Position numbers and translations under genes: made by a program. 64,000 nucleotides of DNA from Dimargaris cristalligena. Taxonomy: Eukaryota > Kickxellomycota > Dimargaritomycetes > Dimargaritales > Dimargaritaceae. Shown piece by piece: positions 37,001 through 47,562 of the stretch. The notes under the pieces are model-generated. The model did no database searches. It worked only from the letters and a program-made list of their open reading frames with translations, and was not told where the DNA came from. The stretch is taken from the NCBI GenBank assembly GCA_027576995.1, contig JANBQC010000040.1:19239-83238 (forward strand), written 5' to 3'. The number at the start of each line of letters is the position of its first letter. Position 1 is the first letter of the stretch.

Positions 37001-39432
37001 ACTAAACTTGAGCGCGGGGCGGTGTCGGGGTTTTTTAATAGGTGGGGGCCGCGGGTTGGTTGAAGACCGGGTATTGTCCGTCGGAGCTTTAATACAGGGG
37101 ATGTCGTCAGCCCCATCCCACTGCGGAATCGGCCAGGTGGATGGAATTGGAGTTAAATATTGGGATAATTGGGAATCCTCTGGGGTATTATTCGGAATAG
37201 AGCCGGCTGAAAGGTCCTCAGTGATCGGCATATCACCATTTCGGGATGAGTGATCGGCAAGTGGGGAAGGCAGGCTACTTTCACTGCCGGAGTCCTCTTG
37301 CCCCATATCCCGCAGAATCTCCCATAGCTCCATATCTATTTCGTCCAATTCGTCCGCTTCTAGGTTGGGGTCCTCTAAGATCTCATCACACTGAGGTTCA
37401 ATAAATGGAGCGTCGGAGTGACCATTAGGGATGTCTGATTCTAGCACCATACCGGTGGAGGGAGAAGTCGAAGGTTTATCAGGGGTTAACAAAGAGCCCG
37501 GAGCCCATTGATGCTCCTGTGATAGATTCCGCTCTCCAGGGGTCAAGCAATGGGCCCGGGAATGGGCGATTGCCCGATGGTTCACAATGCTTTGGGTTGG
37601 TGGAACTAACGAGTTTTCATAATCGAGGCATTCATTGGGAATATATAACATCAAGCACGTCAAGAATATACAATGTCAAAAATTACTCGTAGTAAACCAT
37701 TTTCATTGGGGGGATCCTTAAGATTTGATGAAGTATTAGTAAATGTTTAAGGGCTTCAGAGTTACCCTGAGACTTACCCGATTCGGTTCCACTACATTGC
37801 GTAAATGTTGGCAGTCCTGCTGGTAATTGTCGGGGCCGCTGAACAATGGCCTCGAACGAAGTGGGTATGAGTCGCATTTTGGCACAGCTGGATACTGATA
37901 CTGCCATTCCGGGAGGAAAATTAGACCAATATTGCTGGATATTGTTCCACCGATCCCGCGATTGGTCATTTATGGGGGAACTACTAGGATGACAAAGTTG
38001 CCGAAAACAATGGGAGTCGTAATTGGTGAAGGATTTATCCCCACAATCATCGTTTTGAATGTACCGCTTTAAAAGGGTTCGCAGCTGGTCTTCATTCGAC
38101 CATTTCGGATAGTATAATTGGGGGGAAGATGGTGAGGGTGAGCCCACAGGCCTGTCGGTAGTTTTGGATTTTGACTTCGCGGAGGGAGTATTCGGTGCGG
38201 TTCCAATATCAAAACTTTGAACCATCTACGCTCTGGATAAAGTATGGAAGCATGCAGTTAGTCGTTTTTTTTTCAGCTTGGAGTTAAGACACTCGCCAAT
38301 AGAATGGCCGAAATCGGCCCGTAACCACTCCGTGGCACTAAGTAAATATTAATAACCGCATACCTCAACAATGCTAGCGAGCGAGGGTACAAGGCGAGCG
38401 CTCGGAACTTTGGGCACCACTTGCGACTCGGCAACTCGGTTATGCATGTTACGAGCCCGTACCCAGTACTGGTTAACGATAGCCTGGCCCATAACGTCGA
38501 CTTCTTGAGCACACCAAGTAGCGGGCTCGAGTGCCTGGTGATTAGAGGAGAGGGCGGGCCAAGCACTGACTGACGGCACTGGGCCACTAGACCGGCGAGT
38601 AAAAGAGTCTGCTACGACCCAGTCCATCCCGTACAGGTTGTGATCGATCATAAACTGCAACAAGTAAGGGATATGGGCCTCGTAGACATCGAACGGGGTG
38701 TCTAATACAGCGCCGCGCTGTAATAGCTCGGCAAGAATGCGGCCATGGCCCGGCTGGCTGTAGTGCACTTTCCAAAAAAGCAGCTCACCAACATGATAGC
38801 CGTAGAATGGTATGCCGCGTACTAGGGTAAGCTGAGTAACCAGGGGGTTTCGACGAGGATCGATGGCAGAATGCCCAACGGCCACGGCAAGCGCGTGGTT
38901 TAGACTTAATGATAGCTCAGTGCGGTATTCTGTGGATGGGAGAAACGGACAACCCCAATATCGCTTACAAAGTCGGTTATCTAGCTATAAACACAGTCTC
39001 CTGATGGACGATGAGGGGGCCAGAATACCACTGAGGGAGTGGATTGCAATATAATGAAAGTGATCCTTTCGAAATGAATTGCATCGGTGAATCTTTTGGA
39101 TAAAGTGGCTTACCATCGGCCGTCTCTAGTGAAGCACGATACGGGATATAAAGGTACGGCCATACTTGGTGGACATGGATGCATACAGTGCTATTGGTTA
39201 CCGCATCACGCCCGTATATGCGAATGACGGGGGCCTGGTGGGGTTGTCCCAGAGTGGCCGGGGCAGACGGCGCAACTTGATCCCAGGCCGTAGGCGGGCG
39301 ATTGAGGTAGTAGTCAATGTGGGCGAGCCGGACGCGGAGACACCCGTTGACGGACTTGGTACCAGGGCCGGGGGTGGCTTGGGGAGAGGAGGGCTCATTG
39401 GCGAATAGGCTCCGTTGACTTGGAAGGACCAT
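31059..39432 (-). CDS. REV3: DNA polymerase zeta catalytic subunit
   Basis: Ten exons: 39432-39114, 38929-38364, 38225-37778, 37605-35341, 35120-35011, 34786-34720, 34504-33805, 33617-32576, 32234-31508 and 31342-31059. Total 6528 nt, 2175 residues, with every junction in phase at GT-AG sites. REV3 is the B-family polymerase of translesion synthesis. The N-terminus has the B-family start (LRVRLAHIDYYLNRPP) and the Rev3 block GIPFYGYHVGELLFWK with AHIPYLLQFMIDHNLYGMDW. Exons 3-4 are a long Ser/Pro-rich linker. Polymerase motif A is DFQSLYPSIMIAYNY (about residue 1612), motif B ANVTYGYIGASFSGR (about 1741), motif C YGDTDSLFVY (about 1796), and KKRYVGYKYE follows. The C-terminus has two four-cysteine sites: CLVC...CPAC (zinc type), and C-C-S-Q-C...C-S-S-L-D-C (the 4Fe-4S type that binds accessory subunits). 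The last intron splits the first site. All catalytic residues look intact. Confidence 0.95.
32354..32496 (-). mobile_element. Miniature element family A, copy 3, inside a REV3 intron
   Basis: A 143-bp copy flanked by TA, in reverse orientation (internal CCTCATCCAATGGATTTTTC). It lies in the REV3 intron 32235-32575, between the exon with the catalytic aspartates and the exon starting VYHPCVLLAKKRY. Removing it leaves an intron of about 198 bp. Donor and acceptor are untouched. Confidence 0.8.
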
Positions 39433-39948
39433 TCCCGAAGGAGCTGAATTAAGCAGGGTAACGTGATGGTGAATGTGTAGCTACGACGAGGTGGAGGATA
39501 TAGGCATAGGTATAGGTATAGGTACAGGTACAGGGAAAGGTATATAAATACAATAAGTTGAAAAATAAAGGGAGCACGCTACACATAACCAGAAATGGAG
39601 GAGTTGCACTTGGGAACTGCTCCTGTTTAGGGAGGCCGTACATTCCTTTAGAGAAGGAGCCGCAGCATAGCTACCTCTCACTGAGCTGAGAGGAAAGGCT
39701 ATTAATAAGCTGCGGTATATTTATTGTTTATAATCGGAGCCAATATGTATTCAGATACGCGCTTTTATATGTGGCGTATGGAGCATTATTTATTGCCATT
39801 CGGATGGGATTTTGCTTATATTATGCGAGTCCGACGGGTGGTAAATGGTCCTTTTTTCTATATTGACTATCCGGACTTGGTTATATATAATATACCTGGT
39901 GATCAGAGCCATTTAATACCGTGATCTTTCTCCCTCCTTTTCCCCAAA
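39433..39948. promoter_or_regulatory. REV3 upstream region
   Basis: Immediate upstream sequence of the minus-strand REV3 gene, including the hexamer repeat described separately. A 66-codon plus-strand frame at 39724-39924 has no domain and is not called. Confidence 0.35.
39497..39541. repeat. Imperfect hexamer tandem repeat upstream of REV3
   Basis: About seven units of ATAGGT-like hexamers (ATAGGC, three ATAGGT, then ACAGGT, ACAGGG, AAAGGT), 65-110 bases before the REV3 start. It is a small degenerate microsatellite in the promoter or 5' leader. Confidence 0.7.
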
Positions 39949-40090
39949 TATGGGAGTAGTTTAACAAGGCTGTATAACGAAAAATGCACTTGATAAGGCA
40001 AATACTACTAGTTGAAAATAAACATCCCACCGATTTTCCCATGCACATACCAGTTAAAACCTTATACAGCCAAGCTGAACTTCACCCATA
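39949..40090 (+). mobile_element. Miniature element family A, copy 4
   Basis: A 142-bp copy with TA ends, left terminus TATGGGAGTAGTTTAAC and right terminus GCTGAACTTCACCCATA. The interior is near identical to the copies at 47166 and 53969 (AACATCCCACCGATTTTCCC), so it is among the younger copies. Confidence 0.85.
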
Positions 40091-41677
40091 TAAACCCTTC
40101 TGATTCGGAACTGGTCGTTTTTTGACAAGGGGGGTGGAGGACAAGTAGGGTTCCTACCATCGGGGCTAGACTATTGAGCAGTCTAGAATAGAATAGCTAA
40201 AAATCAGCGTTGAGATGAGGCCATCACTTAAAAGATGTCAGTTTAATGATGTATTCTCCCGTTAATTACGGTTTTTATACCAGGGCACTATAAGCACTTG
40301 TGCGATGGCGATGGTAGTAAGGGCGAATATTCCGAATGCAGTTGACGAAGCCCAAGACCGACGGGAAGATGTGGGCTGTACGGCCACAAGCTGTCGCCAG
40401 AAACTTATTAGCAGCCAAAGAGCTTAACCGGGCAGGCTTGCAGCTGATCCGATAATAAGAAAACCCCCTTCCATAAGAATAATATATATATATATATATA
40501 TATATAATGATACGTCATAAATGCAGCATACCCAGCTGGCTGGAGGTGCATATACAGCTCATCATTGCCATCTAATTGATTATGCATTACCGAAATACCA
40601 CCACCACCTGACTACGATTCAGGTACATCCCTGGTCTTATTATAAGGACGGCTGTGGTACACCCCTCAGTCTTACATCAACCCTTTTTCTATTTATTTCA
40701 GTGATTTGTTTACCTAGGCTTAAGCTAAACAGTGGGAGTTCTAGAATACCAAGTATTTTTTATCCACAATTACGCAGGGCTCGCTGTGTTGGATGACCCC
40801 ATTTAGTGGCACCGGCAACTGACGGTCGTGTGAGGAATCCAGCCGTGGTGGATTGACGATTCCCCGGCCCAACACTGGTACAATTCCTACTGGTGGGATC
40901 CCTTTTAAGCCAGCTGTGACCTGGCAGATCATGTTTATAGATTTAAATAGGGTTCAGACCCATACGCCCGTTCAAAAGGCCCAACAATAGTGAGGCCCGG
41001 TGATGCGCCGCCAACTCCACTTTGGTCCCTACAATACTAATAGGGACTGCTGCTACTGACTAGACAGTATTTATCGTGTGGCCGGGCGTGGTATTGGGGA
41101 GCCCCTTGCGTTGATATTTTAACAGTCTGGCTTATGCATCGGGCCACTGTTTTCTAATAACCTTTATCGTGGGGATTATTTACCCCTCCCACAGGTCGCA
41201 TAGCTCAGTAATGTGGACTTGTCACCGAAGTCCATATTCGTTGGCCCTTTTGGTACAACCACAACACTCAGGCCTCAGATAAAATTACCCAGGAACGGTT
41301 CATTAGCACGAAACATACTTTCTTTCCTCTTCGTTATCCACTGACCTAGCCCCCCCCATACTTGATAATAGTGCCCTGTATCATACAATTTTAGCCCTAG
41401 GAAAGCCCGTTGAGGACTTGCCGACTGGTTCTAACTTATCTTCAAGTATACTGAAGGAAGAGGCTGGTTGTGTACTACTTTTTTTTACACGTTGACTCCG
41501 ACCATGGGTTTAGGAGAACCTTTGGTTAAGATAAGCGGGTATCTCTTTGGCCCTTTCCCACCTTATTTGTTTAAATAATATAACCCTGCGTCGCCTCAGT
41601 CTATTGGCCAGTGAATACATTCTCCGCCAGCCGCCGCTCTCGAAATCCGCCCAGTACCGCACACAAGTTGGGCCAAC
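40091..41677. other. Spacer upstream of the channel gene
   Basis: Holds the (AT)n tract at 40482-40506 and the promoter of the Slo/BK-like channel. Other frames here are short and lack domains. A tRNA-like stretch near 41200 was considered and rejected. Confidence 0.35.
40482..40506. repeat. (AT)n microsatellite
   Basis: About twelve uninterrupted AT units in AT-rich spacer. Confidence 0.9.
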
Positions 41678-44600
41678 ATGGCTAGCGACATCGAGAAGCT
41701 GCAGTTGCCCGAGGTGCCCAATCCCGGCTCTGCCGAGCGACCGAGGCCAAGAGCTCCGTCAGTTGACTACCGCTGGGACTCGCGTTGGAGCGGCAGCATT
41801 TGGTACCGGGGGCTACTTCGCATCCAACGGGTGTCTTTTTTCCTCGACCACTCACGCATGGGACGGGTCTGGGACCTTTTTGATACGGCACTGAATTTAG
41901 TGCAGGTGGCCTTGTTTATTGGGGTATGTGATTGACCAAGCCCGTCTCATTGGTAACTGACTTTAATGGCTATATAATATTTACACTGATTAACATGCTA
42001 GTATAGTGGTTGTATTGCAGCTGCTGAGCTTAGTCCCTTTAGCGCCTTTAGTTTGCCCCGGTTACACCAACGACAGCTAACGAGCCCACTCAACGGGAAA
42101 TATAAATTATGCTTACCTTGCCATCTATCACCACTGATATTGTATAACCTTAGGCGACTACAGTGGTAAATTCCTCTGCGGAACCCATCCCGCTCCCTCT
42201 GTACCACCGGATCCCCGGCCTTGTTATCACTATCGCTCTCCTCGTACAGTTCCTGATCCGGCACCTACTTATCACCGGCGACTATTTCACCTGGTACATG
42301 CTGGTTACCCTGTTCGATACTATCCCTGCTCTGGCCGCCAACTGCCTATCCTTTGTCAATGATGGTTTCTACAATAGCTATCTTAGCGCCGGCGTGTTGG
42401 TTATATTTTACCCCGTGCGGTTCCTGCGCTTGCAAATGTCCCTGACCCAGCTATTGACCCCGGGGCAGTCTTCCATTGTGCGCCTGTCTCCGTTTAAGCG
42501 AAAAGTGCTTCTTTTAGTTAGCAACGTTGCCATGACACTACTGACGGTTGCGGCCATTCTCCATACTCTCCTTCACCATTTCTATAGAGAGGAAATCCAG
42601 GCCCTTGCCAAGGAATTCAATTATTTTGATGCCTTCTTTTACTGCTCCGTAAGTATCACCGCGGGCCCAGCCGACGATGTGATACCGGACCTGTTAGTCA
42701 CCCGTTTAGTGGTTATGATGATTCTGGTGTTAGCCGCTCTGTTTCTACCTGGTCCCATTGGCGATCTCGTGGACCTTATGCGGGGGATATCCCAGTACTC
42801 GTCCTATACGCCCGACCCCCGCTCCAACCACGTTATTCTGTGTGGTTCTCTGGATAATATGGCCATAAGCGAGTTTTTACTCGAATTCTATAACGTTGAC
42901 CACGGATATCGTATCATGCACACATCTGTAGTTATCGTGCACACCGACGAGCCGGATGACGAGCTGGAGGGTCTCCTCAACGATCCCATGTATGCCACCC
43001 GAGTCCAGTATTACTTAGGATCACCCACGTCCTATTCCGTCCTTGAAACTGTACGGGCCCGTGAGGCCAAGGCCGTTTTTATATTGACATGTAAATACTC
43101 CCGCCGTCCCCGTATTGACGAGGACGCCGAAACTGTCATGCGGGCCCTCGCCATATCATCCTACACCTCGATTCCCCTGTACGAGGCGGCGGTCCGGCAC
43201 GAGCTTGACCCCTGGCGTTACCTGCCCCCCGAATGGCCCGGCGGTAACCGATCCCCCTTAATAGGACCATCCTCCCGAGCATCCCAGTCCCAAGTGCGAA
43301 TCTACGCCCAAATTATCCTTCCGGAAACTGAGACCCATTTTCGTAACCTGCACAACACCCGAATTCTAGCCGTCGAGGAATTCCGCATGGGTATACTGGC
43401 GCAGAGCTGCGCCACTGCCGGATTCTCAACCCTACTGCATCTGCTGACCACTACCGTCACGGACAAGGCGGTTCACCGGACCCTCCGTGACCTTCGGAGC
43501 CAGGTTACCCCAACGGAACTCGCGTGGATGAGTACCTATTTGGAAGGGGCTACCCAGGAAATATACGAAACCAAATTTCCGCGGTCCCTGGTGGGCCAGC
43601 CGTACAAGACCGTGGCCCAAATCCTGTACCGGAACTATGGCGTGGTTTTGTTTGCCGTGGGGGTTTGTCGCCGCCGGCCCCGCAATCCCCACCGGGAATC
43701 GGAGTTCCACGAGGTTTACCTCAACCCCAATAACCATACCATCCGGCCCCGAGACTTGGCCTTTGTAATTGCCCACAGCAGCGAGCAAGTGGAAGCCATT
43801 GGCAAGTACATGGACCCCACCATGTCACCCTCCAGCTTGTTCAGTCGGGTTTTCGCACCCGCACCGGACACCATGATGGGCTACGAGGCGGTCGTACCCC
43901 CACCCACGTCCCCAATGTTGGCGGAGCCCCCGATGCCCGTGGGAAACGAAATAGCTCCCGAGTCTCTGGAGGCCGGCGATCTCCTTGAGGCAGAGACCGC
44001 GCCCGAGAGCGAAGGAATCCTGCCCGCGGTTTTGCCGTTTTTTACGGCCCTGCGACAGCAGCCACCCCCGCCCCCCACGAACATTACCATTTCCCCGGTA
44101 TTACTCCCGAAGGCGATGCCTATGGCCTTGGGGGAGCCCGAATCGGACCCCGCCGCCCCCATCATGGTCCTATCCCCGAACTTTGAAATTCGCCGTAAAC
44201 TAGATCTCAAGACCCGGCGGGCGGTCAAAGAGGGACTTAACCAGCGCATCCGGCAACGCAAGCGGCGGATTCTCCTCCAGAATAACCCATTTACCAAGGA
44301 CTTGGCCGACCATATTGTGATTTGTGACGCCAGTTCCTCATTTCCCCGACATATCGAATACCTGGTCCAGTCCCTTAAAACGGCCTTCAGCAACGATGCT
44401 TTACCCATTGTCATTTTATGTCCGTCTAATCCCCCGCGCGTCCAGTCTCTGACGCTCAAGGACTTCCAAAATGTGTATGTAGTGGAAGGGACCCCATTGT
44501 CCTCGCAGGACCTGGCCCGGACCTATGTTGAACGTGCCCGGGGGGTCATTGTGCTCAGCAATGCCAAGCACTACGCCTCGGCCACCAAACGCCTCATCGA

Positions 44601-47047
44601 TTCGTCCGCCGTCCTGGCCGAAATAAATATTCGTAGCCGTCGCTCCATCCGGCGCCGCCCGTGCTTCTCCGTCCTCGAAATGGTGCATCGGCATAATATT
44701 AAGTATCTGGACGGGGAAACCCCCCTTAAGTCTACCGATCCACTGGCATCCCAATTGTTACAGCCGTCCTTTGCGTCGGGTAACGTCTTTCTCCCCACAA
44801 TGTTGGACGTGATGATGTGCCATTCCTATTTTAACCCCCATATTTTAGATATCTACAAACATTTAATTTTTAGCAACGACCATTTTACTACCCCTCAGCC
44901 CACCACTGCTCCCGAGATGGTGCAGGGCCGTGAAGTAACCCCTTCCACAACAACCTATTCGATTCAACTGCCCCCTACGCAGGCCTCGATTCCTCCATCC
45001 ACTAACGGCAACCCTGATACCACATCAAGGGCGGTCGTAGTACCGCCCCCTTTATCTGCACACACATCTTCGGCTTCTTTTGACTCGTCCTCACCATCAT
45101 CATCGTCGCTGTCGCCGCCTGGCTCTGACTCGGGGGTGGATTCCAAGCAACTCGTTCGTAGGGTCTCCACTGAATCCATCGGCCCTAATGTTCTGTTACC
45201 TAACATCACCGAAGAGCCGGCGGATATTTCTACAGTCCCAGTCGAAAGTAGACCTTCATCCAAAGGCCGATTAACCAGTCCCTCGTCGTCAGCACCAACC
45301 AGCCGCCCCCGACCAAGGACCAATGCCAACTTAGGCTACCACCCCGTGTCGGTTCATTCGTCACCGTACCTCCGCCCCACGTGCCCGGAAATCCCGTCTG
45401 ATGGTCCTTCCCATACCGAACGGGATTCCCTGGAACCCGGCGAAGCGCTTCCGCCGGAGCTCGTCCAGGCGCAGGCTGAAGCAGGGCGACCCAAAAGACG
45501 CATCAGCCGTGGGCGTATATTCCTCGTCAGTCTCCCTCCGGCCTATATTGGTAAGTGGTGCAAAAATAACTCGCTACGGTAAATTAGGGGCTCGCTTATT
45601 ATAATTTTTTATAAGCGGATGCGGTTAAGTGGGCGTGTAGTGCTTTACCTCATGATCCTAAGGCTGGTGGAGAAATGGTCATAGTTCTTGTCTAACTTAC
45701 TTTAATATCTTGCGGATAATCGAATCATTATTAGATGTGCTGAAGGTATACGGCGAACTATATCTTGATTTGCTCGAGGCCCACGAGGCCGTGGCCATTG
45801 GGCTGTATCGCAGCGTAGCTCGCAACTATGGCACCCCTTTCAAATGCGTCTTTACCAATCCACCGGCCGGTACCGCTCTTCGAGTCAATGACCAGGTCTA
45901 TGTCATTGCCCAGCAGAAGCCCCAGTGGCCCCTTGGATCGTACAATGCGAATACGCGGCGGGGCTCACTCCAACCCAATAACCCCCTTAATGGCCCGGGA
46001 GGAGTACCTGTGGGAGGGGGGATACCACTATCACCCCTAAACCCCACCGCCCCCAATTCCCAGCGAACCGGGGGCGCCAAGGGAATTCAGCGACCAACCG
46101 CGGACGACGGGATGGGACCGGGACAAGGTCACCATAAGCCAACCCCACCGCCACCACCCCCTCGACCCGCCCATATTCCGATTTTCTTTGCGCCCCCCGA
46201 CTTACGGATCGATGGCAATCGTATCCCCGGACCAGGTCCACCCGGGCACGTACCCCGGATGGATAAACTTCGTCAACGATTCAGCCGAACCCGCACCGGA
46301 GGGAGTGATTTCCTACCACAACCCCCCAGAGGCAAGCGGCCGGCCCATTCGACCGCGTCCCAACCCGACTCGAACAGCCAAACCCTAGGCTTGGATACGC
46401 TATTCGGCAGCGATTCGGAAATCTCCGATTATTCCACGATGGCCTCTACCTCGTACTCTTACTCTACACTACCGTCCTACGCCCAACCCACCGTGGAGAA
46501 ACTTCGCCTGGCAGACCTGGACCAAATATACCGGCTTAATTCGTTGATTCTAGAACCCTTGGCGAGTCATCCGCAGTCGGTGCGAACCACAGATCCCCGG
46601 GCCAACCGTTCAACGCCGGGGTTTACCCAGGGGCACCGGTACGAAAGCACCGGTGGTGGAAACACTCCGCTGCCGCTCCGTTCTCCACCTATGCAGCGAC
46701 CTAAACCCAGACCATCCCCGAAATATAAGCCCCCGGCCCAGTCGGTCTACGCCAAGGCAATGGCACCCACCGATCCCACTGCCAAGGCTCGGTACAGTGA
46801 AAGACATCGCCAGTTCGCTTCTATTGACCCACCCCCCTACCCTGAGTTTGGCCGGGCGGGTAATGTAGGTAGCCCCCGGGTAGCTTCCTTACAGGATGGC
46901 GGCAACTCACCCGACTCGGGACGGCTGAGGCGAAGTGCGGCTGATATTAATTCTATTCGGGGTAGTATGTATGATGTATCCGATTCGGAATCCGAGGCTG
47001 ATATTCGAGTGGACGCTGATGTCCCTCCCCTACGACTCGGTCATTAG
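41678..47047 (+). CDS. Slo/BK-like ion channel with two RCK domains
   Basis: Exons 41678-41923, 42154-45550 and 45735-47047 (4956 nt, 1651 residues), all in phase. The fold is that of Slo/BK potassium channels: six or so membrane helices in residues 60-290 (for example VITIALLVQFLIRHLL; S4-like FYPVRFLRLQMSL; S5 VLLLVSNVAMTLL), then RCK1 (NHVILCGSLDNMAISEFL; VQYYLGSPTSYSVLETVR; RMGILAQSCATAGFSTLL) and RCK2 (ADHIVICDASSSFPRHI; VYVVEGTPLSSQDLAR). Odd point: where the family has the K+ filter TVGYGD, this protein has TAGPADD (about residue 251). I see no acidic calcium bowl. Long Pro/Ser linkers separate the RCK lobes and form the last 300 residues. Start: ATG at 41678; a TIR-like leader is not seen. 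K+ selectivity cannot be assumed. Confidence 0.85.
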
Positions 47048-47562
47048 GTCCACTACACTTTTTGAACCTCAACGGTCTGAACTGTGCAACGCTAGCTGCA
47101 TTTGGGGAGGCTTTGAACCCTTTGCATAAGATAATATAACCATATCCTGCGAAAGAATATGTCCATATGAGAGTAGTTCAACCAGGCTGTATAATGAAAA
47201 ATCCATTTGATGAGGCAAATATTACTGGTTGAAAATAAACATCCCACCGATTTTCCCATACACATATTAGTTAAAACCTTATACAGCTGAGCCGAACTTC
47301 ACCCATATTGTTTGGATATGCGTCCAGTGAATCATACCAATGCTTAGAAATAGATTAGGCTTAAATTTGACTTGTGATTTAATTTAAATATTAAGAATGT
47401 ATAATATCCTTCAATGTACCGTAATGAGATGATAGAGAAACCATTACCCTAGGGATGTGGGGTAATTTTTTAAGGTTAGGAACGAACAAGCGTCGTTAAA
47501 ACACGGTATGATATAGTAGGGTCAGCGGTATAACCTATACCCAGCATGAGCCTTACTTCACC
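47048..47562. other. Spacer between convergent genes, carrying a family A element
   Basis: Tail-to-tail spacer between the channel and the DEAH helicase. Besides the element at 47166-47307, nothing is recognised. Confidence 0.4.
47166..47307 (+). mobile_element. Miniature element family A, copy 5
   Basis: A 142-bp copy with TA ends: left TATGAGAGTAGTTCAACC, interior AAAATCCATTTGATGAGGCA and AACATCCCACCGATTTTCCC, right GAACTTCACCCATA. It is well preserved. It sits in the 3' flank of both convergent genes and may be transcribed from either. Confidence 0.85.

Noticed and set aside
37683..37777. Continuation of REV3 exon 3 to a stop
   Set aside because: A GTAAGT donor at 37777-37772 and a matching phase-1 acceptor at 37605 restore the long frame; total length closes to a multiple of three.
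40521..40796. 91-codon frame after the AT microsatellite
   Set aside because: No domain, no splice context, and composition like the surrounding spacer.
41194..41262. Possible tRNA with a 7-nt loop (GGACTTGTCACCGAAGTCC)
   Set aside because: The hairpin is good, but the D arm and T arm cannot be formed and the acceptor ends do not pair.
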